Source: Bacteroidales bacterium (GTDB lineage: Bacteria > Bacteroidota > Bacteroidia > Bacteroidales > VadinHA17). Taken from it: a DNA stretch of 42,863 nucleotides. Below, piece by piece: positions 18,420 to 27,508 of this stretch. The translations under genes and the position numbers were made by a program. The notes beneath the pieces are model-generated. The model did no database searches, was not told the DNA's origin, and saw nothing but the letters and a program-made list of their open reading frames with translations. The stretch covers positions 1-42,863 of the forward strand of contig JADGPT010000004.1 in NCBI GenBank assembly GCA_017882345.1, in the 5' to 3' direction. The stretch's first letter is position 1. The number at the start of each line of letters is the position of its first letter.

Positions 18420-19832
18420 TCAAAGGAGCTTGTTATTACCGAGGAGCTTTTTAATCTTCCTCGTAAATAACTCATAAGGAAAGATCTCCTCAAACTCCGG
18501 GAAGAGTTCGTTATCGAGATTTAATGCAATTGAAAGATGACGATAAGCTTTTTCAGTTTTCCCGGAATGCAGATAGAATGAAGCCAGCAGATAGTTGATG
18601 CCGGGTACATCGCCGGTAACTTTGTAAGCATGTTCGAGGTAGGGAAGCGCTTTCAAAAAAAGTCCGTCTTTAAGAATAATAGTACCCAGGTCTGCCCAAA
18701 CTTCATCATAATAAGAATCCAGCTTAAGCGCTTCTCTGAAACACCTTAATGCTTCTTTTTTCTCCCCTTTGGAATAATGAGCTTTCCCAAGTAAGTACCA
18801 GATTTCAGGATTTTCATCGTCGAGACGAACCGCTTTTCTGAAGAATATCAGACTGTCCTCAGTATTTCCGGTATTCAGGGCAATTACACCAAGCCCAAAC
18901 CATGGATCGGCATACTCAGGAGCAAGAACTATTGCTTCCTGGTAATATTTACGAGCCATGGTTACTTCTCCTATCTTTTCGTAACATTCTGCAAGATAAG
19001 TCATTGCCTCAAAACTCTCTGGCTCGTTTTCAAGGTATTCATGGTAGACCGGAATTGCTTCGGAATACTTTTCCAGGTTACTGAGAATATTCCCTTTATT
19101 GAAGATAGCAAAAGTATTCTGCGAATTAATAGCCAGTGCAAAATCATAGGCTTCCATCGCTTTATCGTACGACTCCAGTTTATTATAAATTATTCCAAGA
19201 TTGTACCATGCGCTATCTGAAAATGGTTCTTCTTCAAGGTATTTCAGATAGTATTTAATACTGTTCTCATAATCCTCAATCTTATCATAAGCATAAGCCA
19301 TATCATATAGGTGAGCCTTGAATTCCGGTTCAAGATCAATGAGCTTCTCCATATATGGGATCAGATGCACATAATAATTAAGATTTTGTAATACAGAGGT
19401 TATCGCGAACAGGATATTTTCTACATCTTCTGTGTCCAGAGTCAGTGAATAATCAAACATTTTTTTTGCACCCTGTATGTCTCCAAGCATACCATAAGCT
19501 GTACCCTTGGCTATGAATATTTCATGGTTTCCGGGTTCAATGCTTTCCAGTTTCTTTAGTAACCTCAGCGCCTCAACAGCTCTTCCCTTATCGAGAAGTA
19601 CTCTTGCTTTTCTTAACTGTATTGAAACCGAATTTGGATGCTGTTCACTAGCTAATGTTGCTGCTTCAAAAGCCTTTATTGAATTATTACTTTCAATATA
19701 ATAATCTATAATTGTCTCAAATTCAATAACATCAAAAAAATAATTTTCATTATTTTTCTTCATCCTTTCAAACTTCTGCACAGCATGCTTCACATCTTCT
19801 TCATAGGAAATCCCAAACTTATCATCTTCCAT
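18420..19832 (-). CDS. Tetratricopeptide repeat protein
   Basis: 470 aa; repeated TPR signatures such as AWYNLGIIYNKLESYDKAMEAYDFALAINSQN and IWYLLGKAHYSKGEKKEALRCFREALKLD. Confidence 0.93.
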   Translation of the reverse strand: MEDDKFGISYEEDVKHAVQKFERMKKNNENYFFDVIEFETIIDYYIESNNSIKAFEAATLASEQHPNSVSIQLRKARVLLDKGRAVEALRLLKKLESIEPGNHEIFIAKGTAYGMLGDIQGAKKMFDYSLTLDTEDVENILFAITSVLQNLNYYVHLIPYMEKLIDLEPEFKAHLYDMAYAYDKIEDYENSIKYYLKYLEEEPFSDSAWYNLGIIYNKLESYDKAMEAYDFALAINSQNTFAIFNKGNILSNLEKYSEAIPVYHEYLENEPESFEAMTYLAECYEKIGEVTMARKYYQEAIVLAPEYADPWFGLGVIALNTGNTEDSLIFFRKAVRLDDENPEIWYLLGKAHYSKGEKKEALRCFREALKLDSYYDEVWADLGTIILKDGLFLKALPYLEHAYKVTGDVPGINYLLASFYLHSGKTEKAYRHLSIALNLDNELFPEFEEIFPYELFTRKIKKLLGNNKLL

Positions 19833-19852
19833 GGCTCACAAAAATATGAATA

Positions 19853-19860
19853 CAAAATTA
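19853..19860 (-). promoter_or_regulatory. Putative -7 element (TAATTTTG) of the TPR gene
   Basis: CAAAATTA on + strand = TAATTTTG, TAnnTTTG match, 20 bp upstream of the ATG. Confidence 0.35.
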
Positions 19861-20065
19861 ATACTATTTTTAATAAGGATGTTTTCATATAACCTCAATT
19901 ATTAACATTTTAACATTTTTTTAAGCATTTGATAAAGAGGTAGGTACAAATGAAATGCTTTTAGAGCTATTTTTTTTATAATGTAGACGCAACCTGCAGC
20001 TATAAATAATCATCTATTAATTGTAAAACCAGGAAAAACTATATAAAATCAAACCCTATTTACCG

Positions 20066-20114
20066 TAGAATTAACCTAAATTCTAGTTTTGAAGAACCGG
20101 GCGACCTCCCGGTT
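20066..20114 (+). terminator. Tandem hairpins ending in a + strand intrinsic terminator in a divergent intergenic region
   Basis: TAGAATT-aaccta-AATTCTA (20066-20085) then AACCGGG-cgacct-CCCGGTT (20095-20114) followed by TTTCATTTT. Confidence 0.7.
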
Positions 20115-20130
20115 TTTCATTTTATATTAA

Positions 20131-20138
20131 TATCTTTG
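20131..20138 (+). promoter_or_regulatory. Putative -7 element (TATCTTTG) of the PD40 gene
   Basis: TAnnTTTG match 28 bp upstream of ATG 20167 and just downstream of the terminator hairpin. Confidence 0.4.
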
Positions 20139-20166
20139 TTTATATACCTCCTTTAATTACATCCGC

Positions 20167-21177
20167 ATGAAAAAATCAGGATATATAAATTTTATAATCT
20201 CAGGGTTAAGTATCTTATTTGTTATAGTTTGTTTTACCGACTGTAAGAAAACTGAAAATCCTATAAAATATCCAAAAGGTACGTTTCCTGATACAGTTAT
20301 TAATATAGCTGATATTAACTCCCCCTATGACGATTACAATCTTGCATTGTACCAGATTGGCGAATATTTGCCAATAATATTTTCAAGCAACAGGAAAAGT
20401 TCAGGTGGTCAGTTTGATCTCGAACAGGCAGGTATCTCCATATTATTTGATCAGACCTCCGGCGCTTTTGGATTTGGGGCTAAAATGACTACTGACGCAT
20501 TCCTCGACAAATTAATCGGTAAGGCAAAGACCCCGGGAAATGATTTCGGGCCATACAGATTATTCAGTAAAATTGACGGTTTCGAATATCTTTTGCTCTC
20601 TTCAACAAATGCAGCTGGAAATCTGGATCTCTATTATCTTAAAAATCAACCGGTATCCGGTACTTTTCTTCCAGAGATTACTGGACCGTTGCCAATTACA
20701 CTTATGAATACAGGCTTTGATGATGCATATATCTGTTTTAATCCGGAGCAGGATACTGCTTATTTTTCATCAAACAAGGAAGGAACCTTTGACATTTTTT
20801 TCCTGAAAAAACCTGCAGAAAAAGATCTCTCATCATGGTTCAATCTTGATTATTCACTGCCGGCAAAGGTTGACAGTATAAATAGCTCAGGTGAAGATAA
20901 ATGTCCGTTCATATTAAAAAAAATAATGGTATTTGCTTCTAACCGTCCCGGCGGCCTTGGTGGTTATGATCTTTATTATTCTATATTGAAAAATGGGAAA
21001 TGGGGCTCTCCTGTTAATCTTGGGCCCCGGATAAATACTTCTTCAGACGAATACAGGCCGGTAATTGGTTCTTATCCGGAATTCACCAATAAGTATCTTA
21101 TGTTTTCTTCCAACAGACCGGGTGGTAAAGGAGGATTTGACCTCTATTTCACGGGAGTGGATTTTCCATCAAAATAA
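20167..21177 (+). CDS. Exported PD40/WD40-like beta-propeller protein, probable lipoprotein
   Basis: N-terminal hydrophobic signal ending FTDCKK; repeated ..FSSNR.GG.GG.DLY motifs (MVFASNRPGGLGGYDLYYS, LMFSSNRPGGKGGFDLYFT). Confidence 0.85.
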   Translation: MKKSGYINFIISGLSILFVIVCFTDCKKTENPIKYPKGTFPDTVINIADINSPYDDYNLALYQIGEYLPIIFSSNRKSSGGQFDLEQAGISILFDQTSGAFGFGAKMTTDAFLDKLIGKAKTPGNDFGPYRLFSKIDGFEYLLLSSTNAAGNLDLYYLKNQPVSGTFLPEITGPLPITLMNTGFDDAYICFNPEQDTAYFSSNKEGTFDIFFLKKPAEKDLSSWFNLDYSLPAKVDSINSSGEDKCPFILKKIMVFASNRPGGLGGYDLYYSILKNGKWGSPVNLGPRINTSSDEYRPVIGSYPEFTNKYLMFSSNRPGGKGGFDLYFTGVDFPSK

Positions 21178-21201
21178 TGAAGGTATAGGGAACTTAAAAG
21201 T

Positions 21202-22071
21202 TCAATTTCTTTTTGCAGCGATAATTGTGTTTCTCAAAAGCGAAACTCTCGTCATTGGCCCTACACCTCCGGGGACAGGAGTGATGTACGAACATTTTGG
21301 GGCTACTCTCTCAAAATCAACATCGCCAACAAGTTTAAATCCCGACTTGGTGTCAGGACTGTTAATGCGGGTGGCTCCGACATCTATTACCACTGCTCCC
21401 TCTTTCACCATTTCTTCTGTAACAAATCCGGGAGAACCTATTGCAGCAATAATTATGTCGGCCTGACAAATAATATCCTTAATGTTTTTTGTGCGGCTAT
21501 GCACAACTGTTACAGTTGCATCCATTCCTTTCTGGGAAAGCAGAATACTTACAGGACGGCCAACTATATTACTACGGCCTATTACGACACAATTTTTACC
21601 TGAAGTTTCAATGCCATATCTTTTTAAAAGTTCGACTATTCCATAAGGAGTGGCGGGCAGATAACCAGGAAGTCCGATAACCATATTCCCAATATTAACC
21701 GGGTGAAAACCATCTGCATCTTTTCGCGGATCAATAGCTTCAATTACCTTATTCTCTGATATATGTTGTGGTAGCGGTAACTGAACGATGAATCCATCTA
21801 CATCAGGATCGTTGTTAAGTTCGGCGATTTTTTCAAGTAAAACATTCTCTCCAATTTCACTCCCGAATCTTATAAGCGTTGATTTGAAACCGACCTCTTC
21901 ACAATCTTTTACTTTGTATGCAACGTAAGATTCGCTTGAACCGTTGTTACCTACCAGAATAGCAGCGAGATGAGGTATTTTTTTCCCGCCTGACTTTAGT
22001 ATTGCTACTTCTTCAGCGATCTCCTTTTTGATTTCAGAAGCTACTTTCTTGCCATCGAGGATCTTATACAT
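21202..22071 (-). CDS. folD: Bifunctional methylenetetrahydrofolate dehydrogenase/cyclohydrolase
   Basis: [77 protein letters not shown]. Confidence 0.97.
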   Translation of the reverse strand: MYKILDGKKVASEIKKEIAEEVAILKSGGKKIPHLAAILVGNNGSSESYVAYKVKDCEEVGFKSTLIRFGSEIGENVLLEKIAELNNDPDVDGFIVQLPLPQHISENKVIEAIDPRKDADGFHPVNIGNMVIGLPGYLPATPYGIVELLKRYGIETSGKNCVVIGRSNIVGRPVSILLSQKGMDATVTVVHSRTKNIKDIICQADIIIAAIGSPGFVTEEMVKEGAVVIDVGATRINSPDTKSGFKLVGDVDFERVAPKCSYITPVPGGVGPMTRVSLLRNTIIAAKRN

Positions 22072-22079
22072 GTTTAACT

Positions 22080-23399
22080 TTATTTTTTGCCCATGAGTCG
22101 CGCCGCATTTCCACCTTTTGTCATCATCTTCATCATCTTTTTGGTTTCATCAAACTGTCTCAGCAGTTTATTCACTTCCGGAACACTAGTCCCGCTTCCG
22201 GAAGCAATTCTTTTCCGTCTGCTGCCATTTAGAACAACAGGATTGATTCTTTCTTCAGGTGTCATACTTCTGATAATTGCTTCTATACCTTTGAATGCGT
22301 TATCATCTATATCCAGATCTTTTACAGCTTTTCCTACACCCGGTATCATTGCCATCAGGTCCTTGACATTACCCATTTTTTTTATCTGCTGGATCTGGGT
22401 GATAAAATCGTTAAAATCAAACTGGTCTTTTGAGATTCTTTTCTGGAGTTTCCTTGCCTCTTCCGAGTCGTATTGTTCCTGTGCTTTTTCAACAAGAGAA
22501 ACAATGTCTCCCATCCCCAGAATTCTATCTGCCATTCTCTCAGGGTAGAATATATCGATAGCCTCCATCTTTTCGCCTGAACTTACGAACTTAATAGGCT
22601 TGTTAACCACCGACTTAATGGAAAGCGCTGCTCCTCCCCTGGTATCACCATCGAGTTTTGTCAATACAACTCCGTCAAAGTCAAGTTTTTCATTGAATTC
22701 CCTCGCAGTATTCACGGCATCCTGTCCAGTCATGGAATCAACAACGAAAAGTATTTCATGTGGATTTACTGCATCCTTAACAGATGATATCTCTTTCATC
22801 ATCTCGTCATCAATGGCAAGACGGCCGGCAGTATCAATAATTACAACATCGTACCCTGATTTTTTTGCTTCCTTCACAGCATTACGGGAAATAACGACCG
22901 GGTTCATATTTCCATCTTCAGAATAGACCGGGACTTCTATCTGAGCGCCGATTATCTTTAATTGTTCTATTGCGGCAGGCCGGTAAACATCGCATGCAAC
23001 CAGCAAAGGATTTTTCCCTCTTTTGGATTTTACCCATTTAGCAAGTTTTCCGCTGAACGTTGTTTTTCCTGAACCCTGAAGTCCCGCGATAAGTATAACA
23101 GATGGGTTGATTTTAATATTAAGATCGGTCTTATCTCCACCCATCAGGTCAACCAGTTCATCATGAACGATCTTGACCATCATCTGTGATGGATTAACCG
23201 AATTAAGTACCTCCTGCCCTATTGCTTTCTGCTTTACGGTATCAGTGAATTGTTTAGCGATTTTAAAGTTTACATCTGCATCGAGCAAAGCCCTCCGGAC
23301 TTCCTTAAGTGTCTCAGCAATATTTATTTCAGATATTCTGCCCTGTCCCTTTAAAAGTTTAAAGGATTTCTCCAGCCGTTCACTTAAATTTTCAAACAT
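22080..23399 (-). CDS. ffh: Signal recognition particle protein
   Basis: [45 protein letters not shown]-terminal M domain [25 protein letters not shown]. Confidence 0.98.
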   Translation of the reverse strand: MFENLSERLEKSFKLLKGQGRISEINIAETLKEVRRALLDADVNFKIAKQFTDTVKQKAIGQEVLNSVNPSQMMVKIVHDELVDLMGGDKTDLNIKINPSVILIAGLQGSGKTTFSGKLAKWVKSKRGKNPLLVACDVYRPAAIEQLKIIGAQIEVPVYSEDGNMNPVVISRNAVKEAKKSGYDVVIIDTAGRLAIDDEMMKEISSVKDAVNPHEILFVVDSMTGQDAVNTAREFNEKLDFDGVVLTKLDGDTRGGAALSIKSVVNKPIKFVSSGEKMEAIDIFYPERMADRILGMGDIVSLVEKAQEQYDSEEARKLQKRISKDQFDFNDFITQIQQIKKMGNVKDLMAMIPGVGKAVKDLDIDDNAFKGIEAIIRSMTPEERINPVVLNGSRRKRIASGSGTSVPEVNKLLRQFDETKKMMKMMTKGGNAARLMGKK

Positions 23400-23431
23400 A
23401 TATTTTTCAGGTAAATAGTATAAATAATATT

Positions 23432-25219
23432 TTACATTCTCTCCGGCATTTCAATACCTAACAGCCACATACCCGTATGAATAATCTCACTGGTGACCTT
23501 TGATAAGATCAGTCTGAAATTTCTTATTTCTTCGTCATCTTCCCCCAGGATTGAAAAATCGTGATAAAACTGGTTGTATTCGCGGGAAAGCTCATAACAG
23601 TAATTTGCAATTAATGCAGGGCTATAACCTGCAGCTGCTGCTGAAACTGTTTCAGAGAATTTACGCAACAATTTTATCAGTTCTATTTCTTTGGGGCCTG
23701 CTTTAACTCCCGAAAATAAGATGTGTTCAATATTTATTCCCATCTGCTCCGCTTTCCGGAATACCGATTTTATTCTTGTATAGGTATACTGAATAAATGG
23801 CCCGGTATTCCCATTGAAATCAATTGATTCAGCAGGATTAAATGTCATATTTTTCTTTGGATCCACTTTAAGTATGTAATATTTCAGGGCGCCCATCCCT
23901 ATTTTCCTGAATATATCTTCTTGCTCTTCGTCAGAAAAATCAGATAGTTTACCAAGTTCCAAAGAGACTTCCTTAGCTGTCATCTGCATCTCTTTGATGA
24001 GGTCATCTGCATCCACGATTGTCCCTTCGCGTGATTTCATCCTGCCTTCCGGAAGCTCTACCATTCCGTACGAAAAATGGATCAGTCCATCAGCCCATTT
24101 ATAGCCCATCCTTTTCAACAGAGCTTTCAGCACCTGAAAATGATAATTTTGTTCATTTCCAACAACATAGATGTTCTTGTCAAATTTAAATTCATTGTGC
24201 CTGTTTACAGCTGTTCCGAGATCCTGAGTCATATATACTGCGGTACCATCAGAACGAAGTAAAAGCTTCTGATCCAATCCATCCGGTGTCAGGTCTGCCC
24301 AGATCGAACTATCATCATTTCTGTAAAGAATTTTATCTTTTAATGCTGTGAGAACAATATCTTTTCCAACTTTATATGTATCTGATTCGTAGTAGATTTT
24401 ATCAAAATCTACTCCAAGCTTTTTATATGTCTCATCAAATCCTGCATAAACCCAGGAGTTCATCATTTTCCATAATCCGAAGACTTCTTCGTCACCAGAC
24501 TCCCATTTAAGAAGCATATCGCGGGTTTCTCTCATGAGGAATGCAGCGTTTTTTGCCTCGGCTTCGTCCATCCCCTCCTTCACAAGTTTCTCAATCTGGA
24601 TCTTATAATTCTTTTCGAATAAAACATAATATTTTCCTACAAGGTGATCACCCTTCATGCCAGAAGACTCGGGAGTCTCTCCGTTTCCAAATTTTTGCCA
24701 CGCCAGCATCGATTTGCAGATATGAATTCCACGGTCATTTACAATATTCGTTTTTACTACCCTGTGCCCGCAACCGGATAAAATACGATAGAGCGAATAA
24801 CCGAGAAGGTTGTTCCGTATATGTCCAAGGTGCAAAGGCTTATTGGTATTGGGTGAAGAGTATTCAACGAGAATTGTTTCAGGTTCAGCCACCTGACATT
24901 CTTCCAGGTGGCTTTTTTCAGATGCTAATTTTTTGAAGAATTCGACCCACCAGGCATTGGAAATTTCCAGGTTAAGGAATCCTTTTATGACATTAAACCC
25001 TGAGACAGCCGGGAAGTTCTTAGTAAGATACTGTCCTATCATTTCACCTGTCTTTTCAGGTGTATTTTTTGAGAAACGAAGGAGTGGAAAGACAACAAGA
25101 GTAAAGTCGCCTTTGAAATCTTTTCTGGTTTCCTGAATCTGGATCAGGTCATCTTTAACTTCGCTATTGTAAATAATTTTAACAGCTTCTTTTATCTTTT
25201 CTTTAAGATTAATCTCCAT
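23432..25219 (-). CDS. argS: Arginyl-tRNA synthetase
   Basis: VEYSSPNTNKPLHLGHIRNNLLGYSL (HIGH region); EGRMKSREGTIVDADDLI (KMSK-type region); ArgRS C-terminal domain. Confidence 0.97.
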   Translation of the reverse strand: MEINLKEKIKEAVKIIYNSEVKDDLIQIQETRKDFKGDFTLVVFPLLRFSKNTPEKTGEMIGQYLTKNFPAVSGFNVIKGFLNLEISNAWWVEFFKKLASEKSHLEECQVAEPETILVEYSSPNTNKPLHLGHIRNNLLGYSLYRILSGCGHRVVKTNIVNDRGIHICKSMLAWQKFGNGETPESSGMKGDHLVGKYYVLFEKNYKIQIEKLVKEGMDEAEAKNAAFLMRETRDMLLKWESGDEEVFGLWKMMNSWVYAGFDETYKKLGVDFDKIYYESDTYKVGKDIVLTALKDKILYRNDDSSIWADLTPDGLDQKLLLRSDGTAVYMTQDLGTAVNRHNEFKFDKNIYVVGNEQNYHFQVLKALLKRMGYKWADGLIHFSYGMVELPEGRMKSREGTIVDADDLIKEMQMTAKEVSLELGKLSDFSDEEQEDIFRKIGMGALKYYILKVDPKKNMTFNPAESIDFNGNTGPFIQYTYTRIKSVFRKAEQMGINIEHILFSGVKAGPKEIELIKLLRKFSETVSAAAAGYSPALIANYCYELSREYNQFYHDFSILGEDDEEIRNFRLILSKVTSEIIHTGMWLLGIEMPERM

Positions 25220-25457
25220 CTTTTACTTAACAAATTTCAGGTTTCAAAGATAACATTTTAATATATTGATTTACAAGAAAACATGACCAAAAAGGGCATC
25301 TTATCGAACAAGCGAAATTCAGACCTTTATGCCAACCTATTTAAATCTTTGACAACCTGCCTTTTCTTTTTGATAAAGAGAAATACTATAATTAAAAACT
25401 TATTATATATTTGAATATGTTTATTTATTAGCTTATCATCATTAATATATTAAAAAG

Positions 25458-25913
25458 GTGGAGTTGAAAAATTTATTTATCGAACCGACTGCCAAGACAC
25501 CACAGGTTGATTTAAATTATCCTTCTGGCGAACTTATCATGTCTGGAAGGTCAATCCCTGAGAATGCAGCGATCATTTATGAAGCTGTATTGAAGTGGGT
25601 CACTGAATATATCAAAAATCCAAGACCTACTACCAACCTGCGTCTTAATCTTGAATACTTTAATACCGCATCAGCTATCTGGCTTGCAAAAATTGTTCAG
25701 ACACTCAGCTCAATAAAGGAAAGTGAGTATACCCTGATGATACACCTTTACTTCAATATTGAAGATTATGATAATATGGAAGCTGAAGATATCAAGGATG
25801 AACTGCAACCCATTATCTATTTGATCGGAGTACCCACAGTTAGCCTGGGAATTAAAATTTACGGTACTGATGACAAAGGAGAAATAATTAAAGAGTCGAT
25901 GGTTCTTATTTAA
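25458..25913 (+). CDS. SiaC family regulatory phosphoprotein (DUF1987)
   Basis: IEPTAKTPQVDLNYPSGELIMSGRSIPENAAIIYEAVLKWV...LRLNLEYFNTASAIWLAKIV characteristic of DUF1987/SiaC; GTG or TTG start. Confidence 0.85.
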   Translation: MELKNLFIEPTAKTPQVDLNYPSGELIMSGRSIPENAAIIYEAVLKWVTEYIKNPRPTTNLRLNLEYFNTASAIWLAKIVQTLSSIKESEYTLMIHLYFNIEDYDNMEAEDIKDELQPIIYLIGVPTVSLGIKIYGTDDKGEIIKESMVLI

Positions 25914-25997
25914 TCTCCCCTCCTGATTTTTGTCTATAACCTTTTATTTCTTCAATTTTTTGGCATAACTTTATTTCGCCAATTAATTTTAATAGTC

Positions 25998-27506
25998 ATG
26001 CAAACAGTATTCATTGTTTTGCTTTCAATATTTACTATCATGGAAACATTTTCCCAGAACATTACAACTGACAGGCAGCCGGTTGCAGCAGGAAGATTTT
26101 ATCCGGCTGATAAAGAAACGCTTACAAAAGAGATTTCTCAACTCTTTGAAAACTGTAAAAAATCACCTGCTCATTGGAAGGTGAGAGCAATAATAAGTCC
26201 GCATGCAGGCTATATCTTCTCCGGGAAAATTGCTGCAGCAGCATATTCAGCAATTCCTAAGAATGTGGTATATAAAAATATCTTTATTATCGGATCAAGC
26301 CATGTGATGTATTTTGATGGCGCTTCAGTATATAATACCGGTGATTATATTACACCACTGGGAAAAGTTTCAGTAAACAAAGAAATTGCAAATAAGCTTA
26401 CTCTGAATAATAAAGTTTTCGACTTTCCCACAAATGCACATCTTAAGGAGCACAGTATAGAGGTACAATTACCCTTTATTCAGTACTATTTTAAAGATAT
26501 ACCAGCTATTGTTCCTATAATCATCGGTACTGATAACGAAAATACAGTAAAAAAGATCGCCGAGGCCCTCAGACCATGGTTCACTCCGGAAAATCTTTTT
26601 ATTATAAGCAGCGACTTTTCACATTATCCTGCCTATAAAGACGCTGTTGAAACCGACAATTTAACTGCAATGGGTATTATATCAGGCAATCCAAAGACAT
26701 TTCTGAACACCCTTAAGAACAACTCTTTAAAAAATATTTCAGGGCTCGCAACAAGCATGTGTGGATGGACTTCGGGTTTAACACTTCTATATCTTGCAGA
26801 GGGTAATAATAAACTTGAGATCAAGCTTTTAGACTACTGTAATTCGGGAGATTCCCCCAGCGGCGGTAAAGATGAAGTAGTTGGATATAATGCTATGGCG
26901 ATGATTGAAAAAGAGAAATCATCAACATCTTCGGATGAGACCGATAATAGTTTTTCCATCTCTGCTGAAGAGAAAAAACAACTTTTTACAATTGTTAAAA
27001 GCAGTATAAGATCGAGGCTCTATGATAATAAGCCCTTTGTTATTGATGAAAAGTCGATTCGTGATAATCTTAAAAAGCCATTAGGTGCATTTGTCACTTT
27101 AAAAATTAATGGCGCCTTAAGAGGTTGCATAGGAAGGTTCATATCTTCAGAACCTTTGTATAATGTTGTTCAGTCTTCCGCTTTATCCTCCGCGTTTGAG
27201 GATCCGCGTTTCTCCCCGCTCACAAAAGCGGAATACAAAAATACAGACATTGAGATAACTGTACTTGGACCATTAAAAAAGATCAACAATATAAATGAGA
27301 TAATTCTGGGCAAGCATGGGATTTATATCAAAAAGGGACAACGTTCCGGTACAATGCTCCCACAGGTTGCAACTGAAAATGGATGGACAGTTGAGGAATT
27401 CCTTGGATTTACTTCAAGAGATAAAGCGGGTCTGGGATGGGATGGTTGGAAAGATGCAGAAATTTCAATCTATGAGGGGGTTGTTCTTGAAGATAACCAG
27501 AAGTAA
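25998..27506 (+). CDS. AmmeMemoRadiSam system protein B-A fusion (Memo domain + AMMECR1 domain) with N-terminal signal sequence
   Basis: N-terminal signal MQTVFIVLLSIFTIMETFSQ; Memo part RQPVAAGRFYPADK...AIISPHAGYIFSGKIAAAAYS...SSHVMYFDG; AMMECR1 part KKPLGAFVTLKINGALRGCIGRF...SSAFEDPRFSPL. Confidence 0.93.
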   Translation: MQTVFIVLLSIFTIMETFSQNITTDRQPVAAGRFYPADKETLTKEISQLFENCKKSPAHWKVRAIISPHAGYIFSGKIAAAAYSAIPKNVVYKNIFIIGSSHVMYFDGASVYNTGDYITPLGKVSVNKEIANKLTLNNKVFDFPTNAHLKEHSIEVQLPFIQYYFKDIPAIVPIIIGTDNENTVKKIAEALRPWFTPENLFIISSDFSHYPAYKDAVETDNLTAMGIISGNPKTFLNTLKNNSLKNISGLATSMCGWTSGLTLLYLAEGNNKLEIKLLDYCNSGDSPSGGKDEVVGYNAMAMIEKEKSSTSSDETDNSFSISAEEKKQLFTIVKSSIRSRLYDNKPFVIDEKSIRDNLKKPLGAFVTLKINGALRGCIGRFISSEPLYNVVQSSALSSAFEDPRFSPLTKAEYKNTDIEITVLGPLKKINNINEIILGKHGIYIKKGQRSGTMLPQVATENGWTVEEFLGFTSRDKAGLGWDGWKDAEISIYEGVVLEDNQK

Positions 27507-27508
27507 CT

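Noticed and set aside
22087-22926. + strand ORFs of 153 and 108 aa antisense to ffh
   Set aside because: Ser/Phe/Ile-rich shadow translations of the ffh coding strand; no independent coding evidence.
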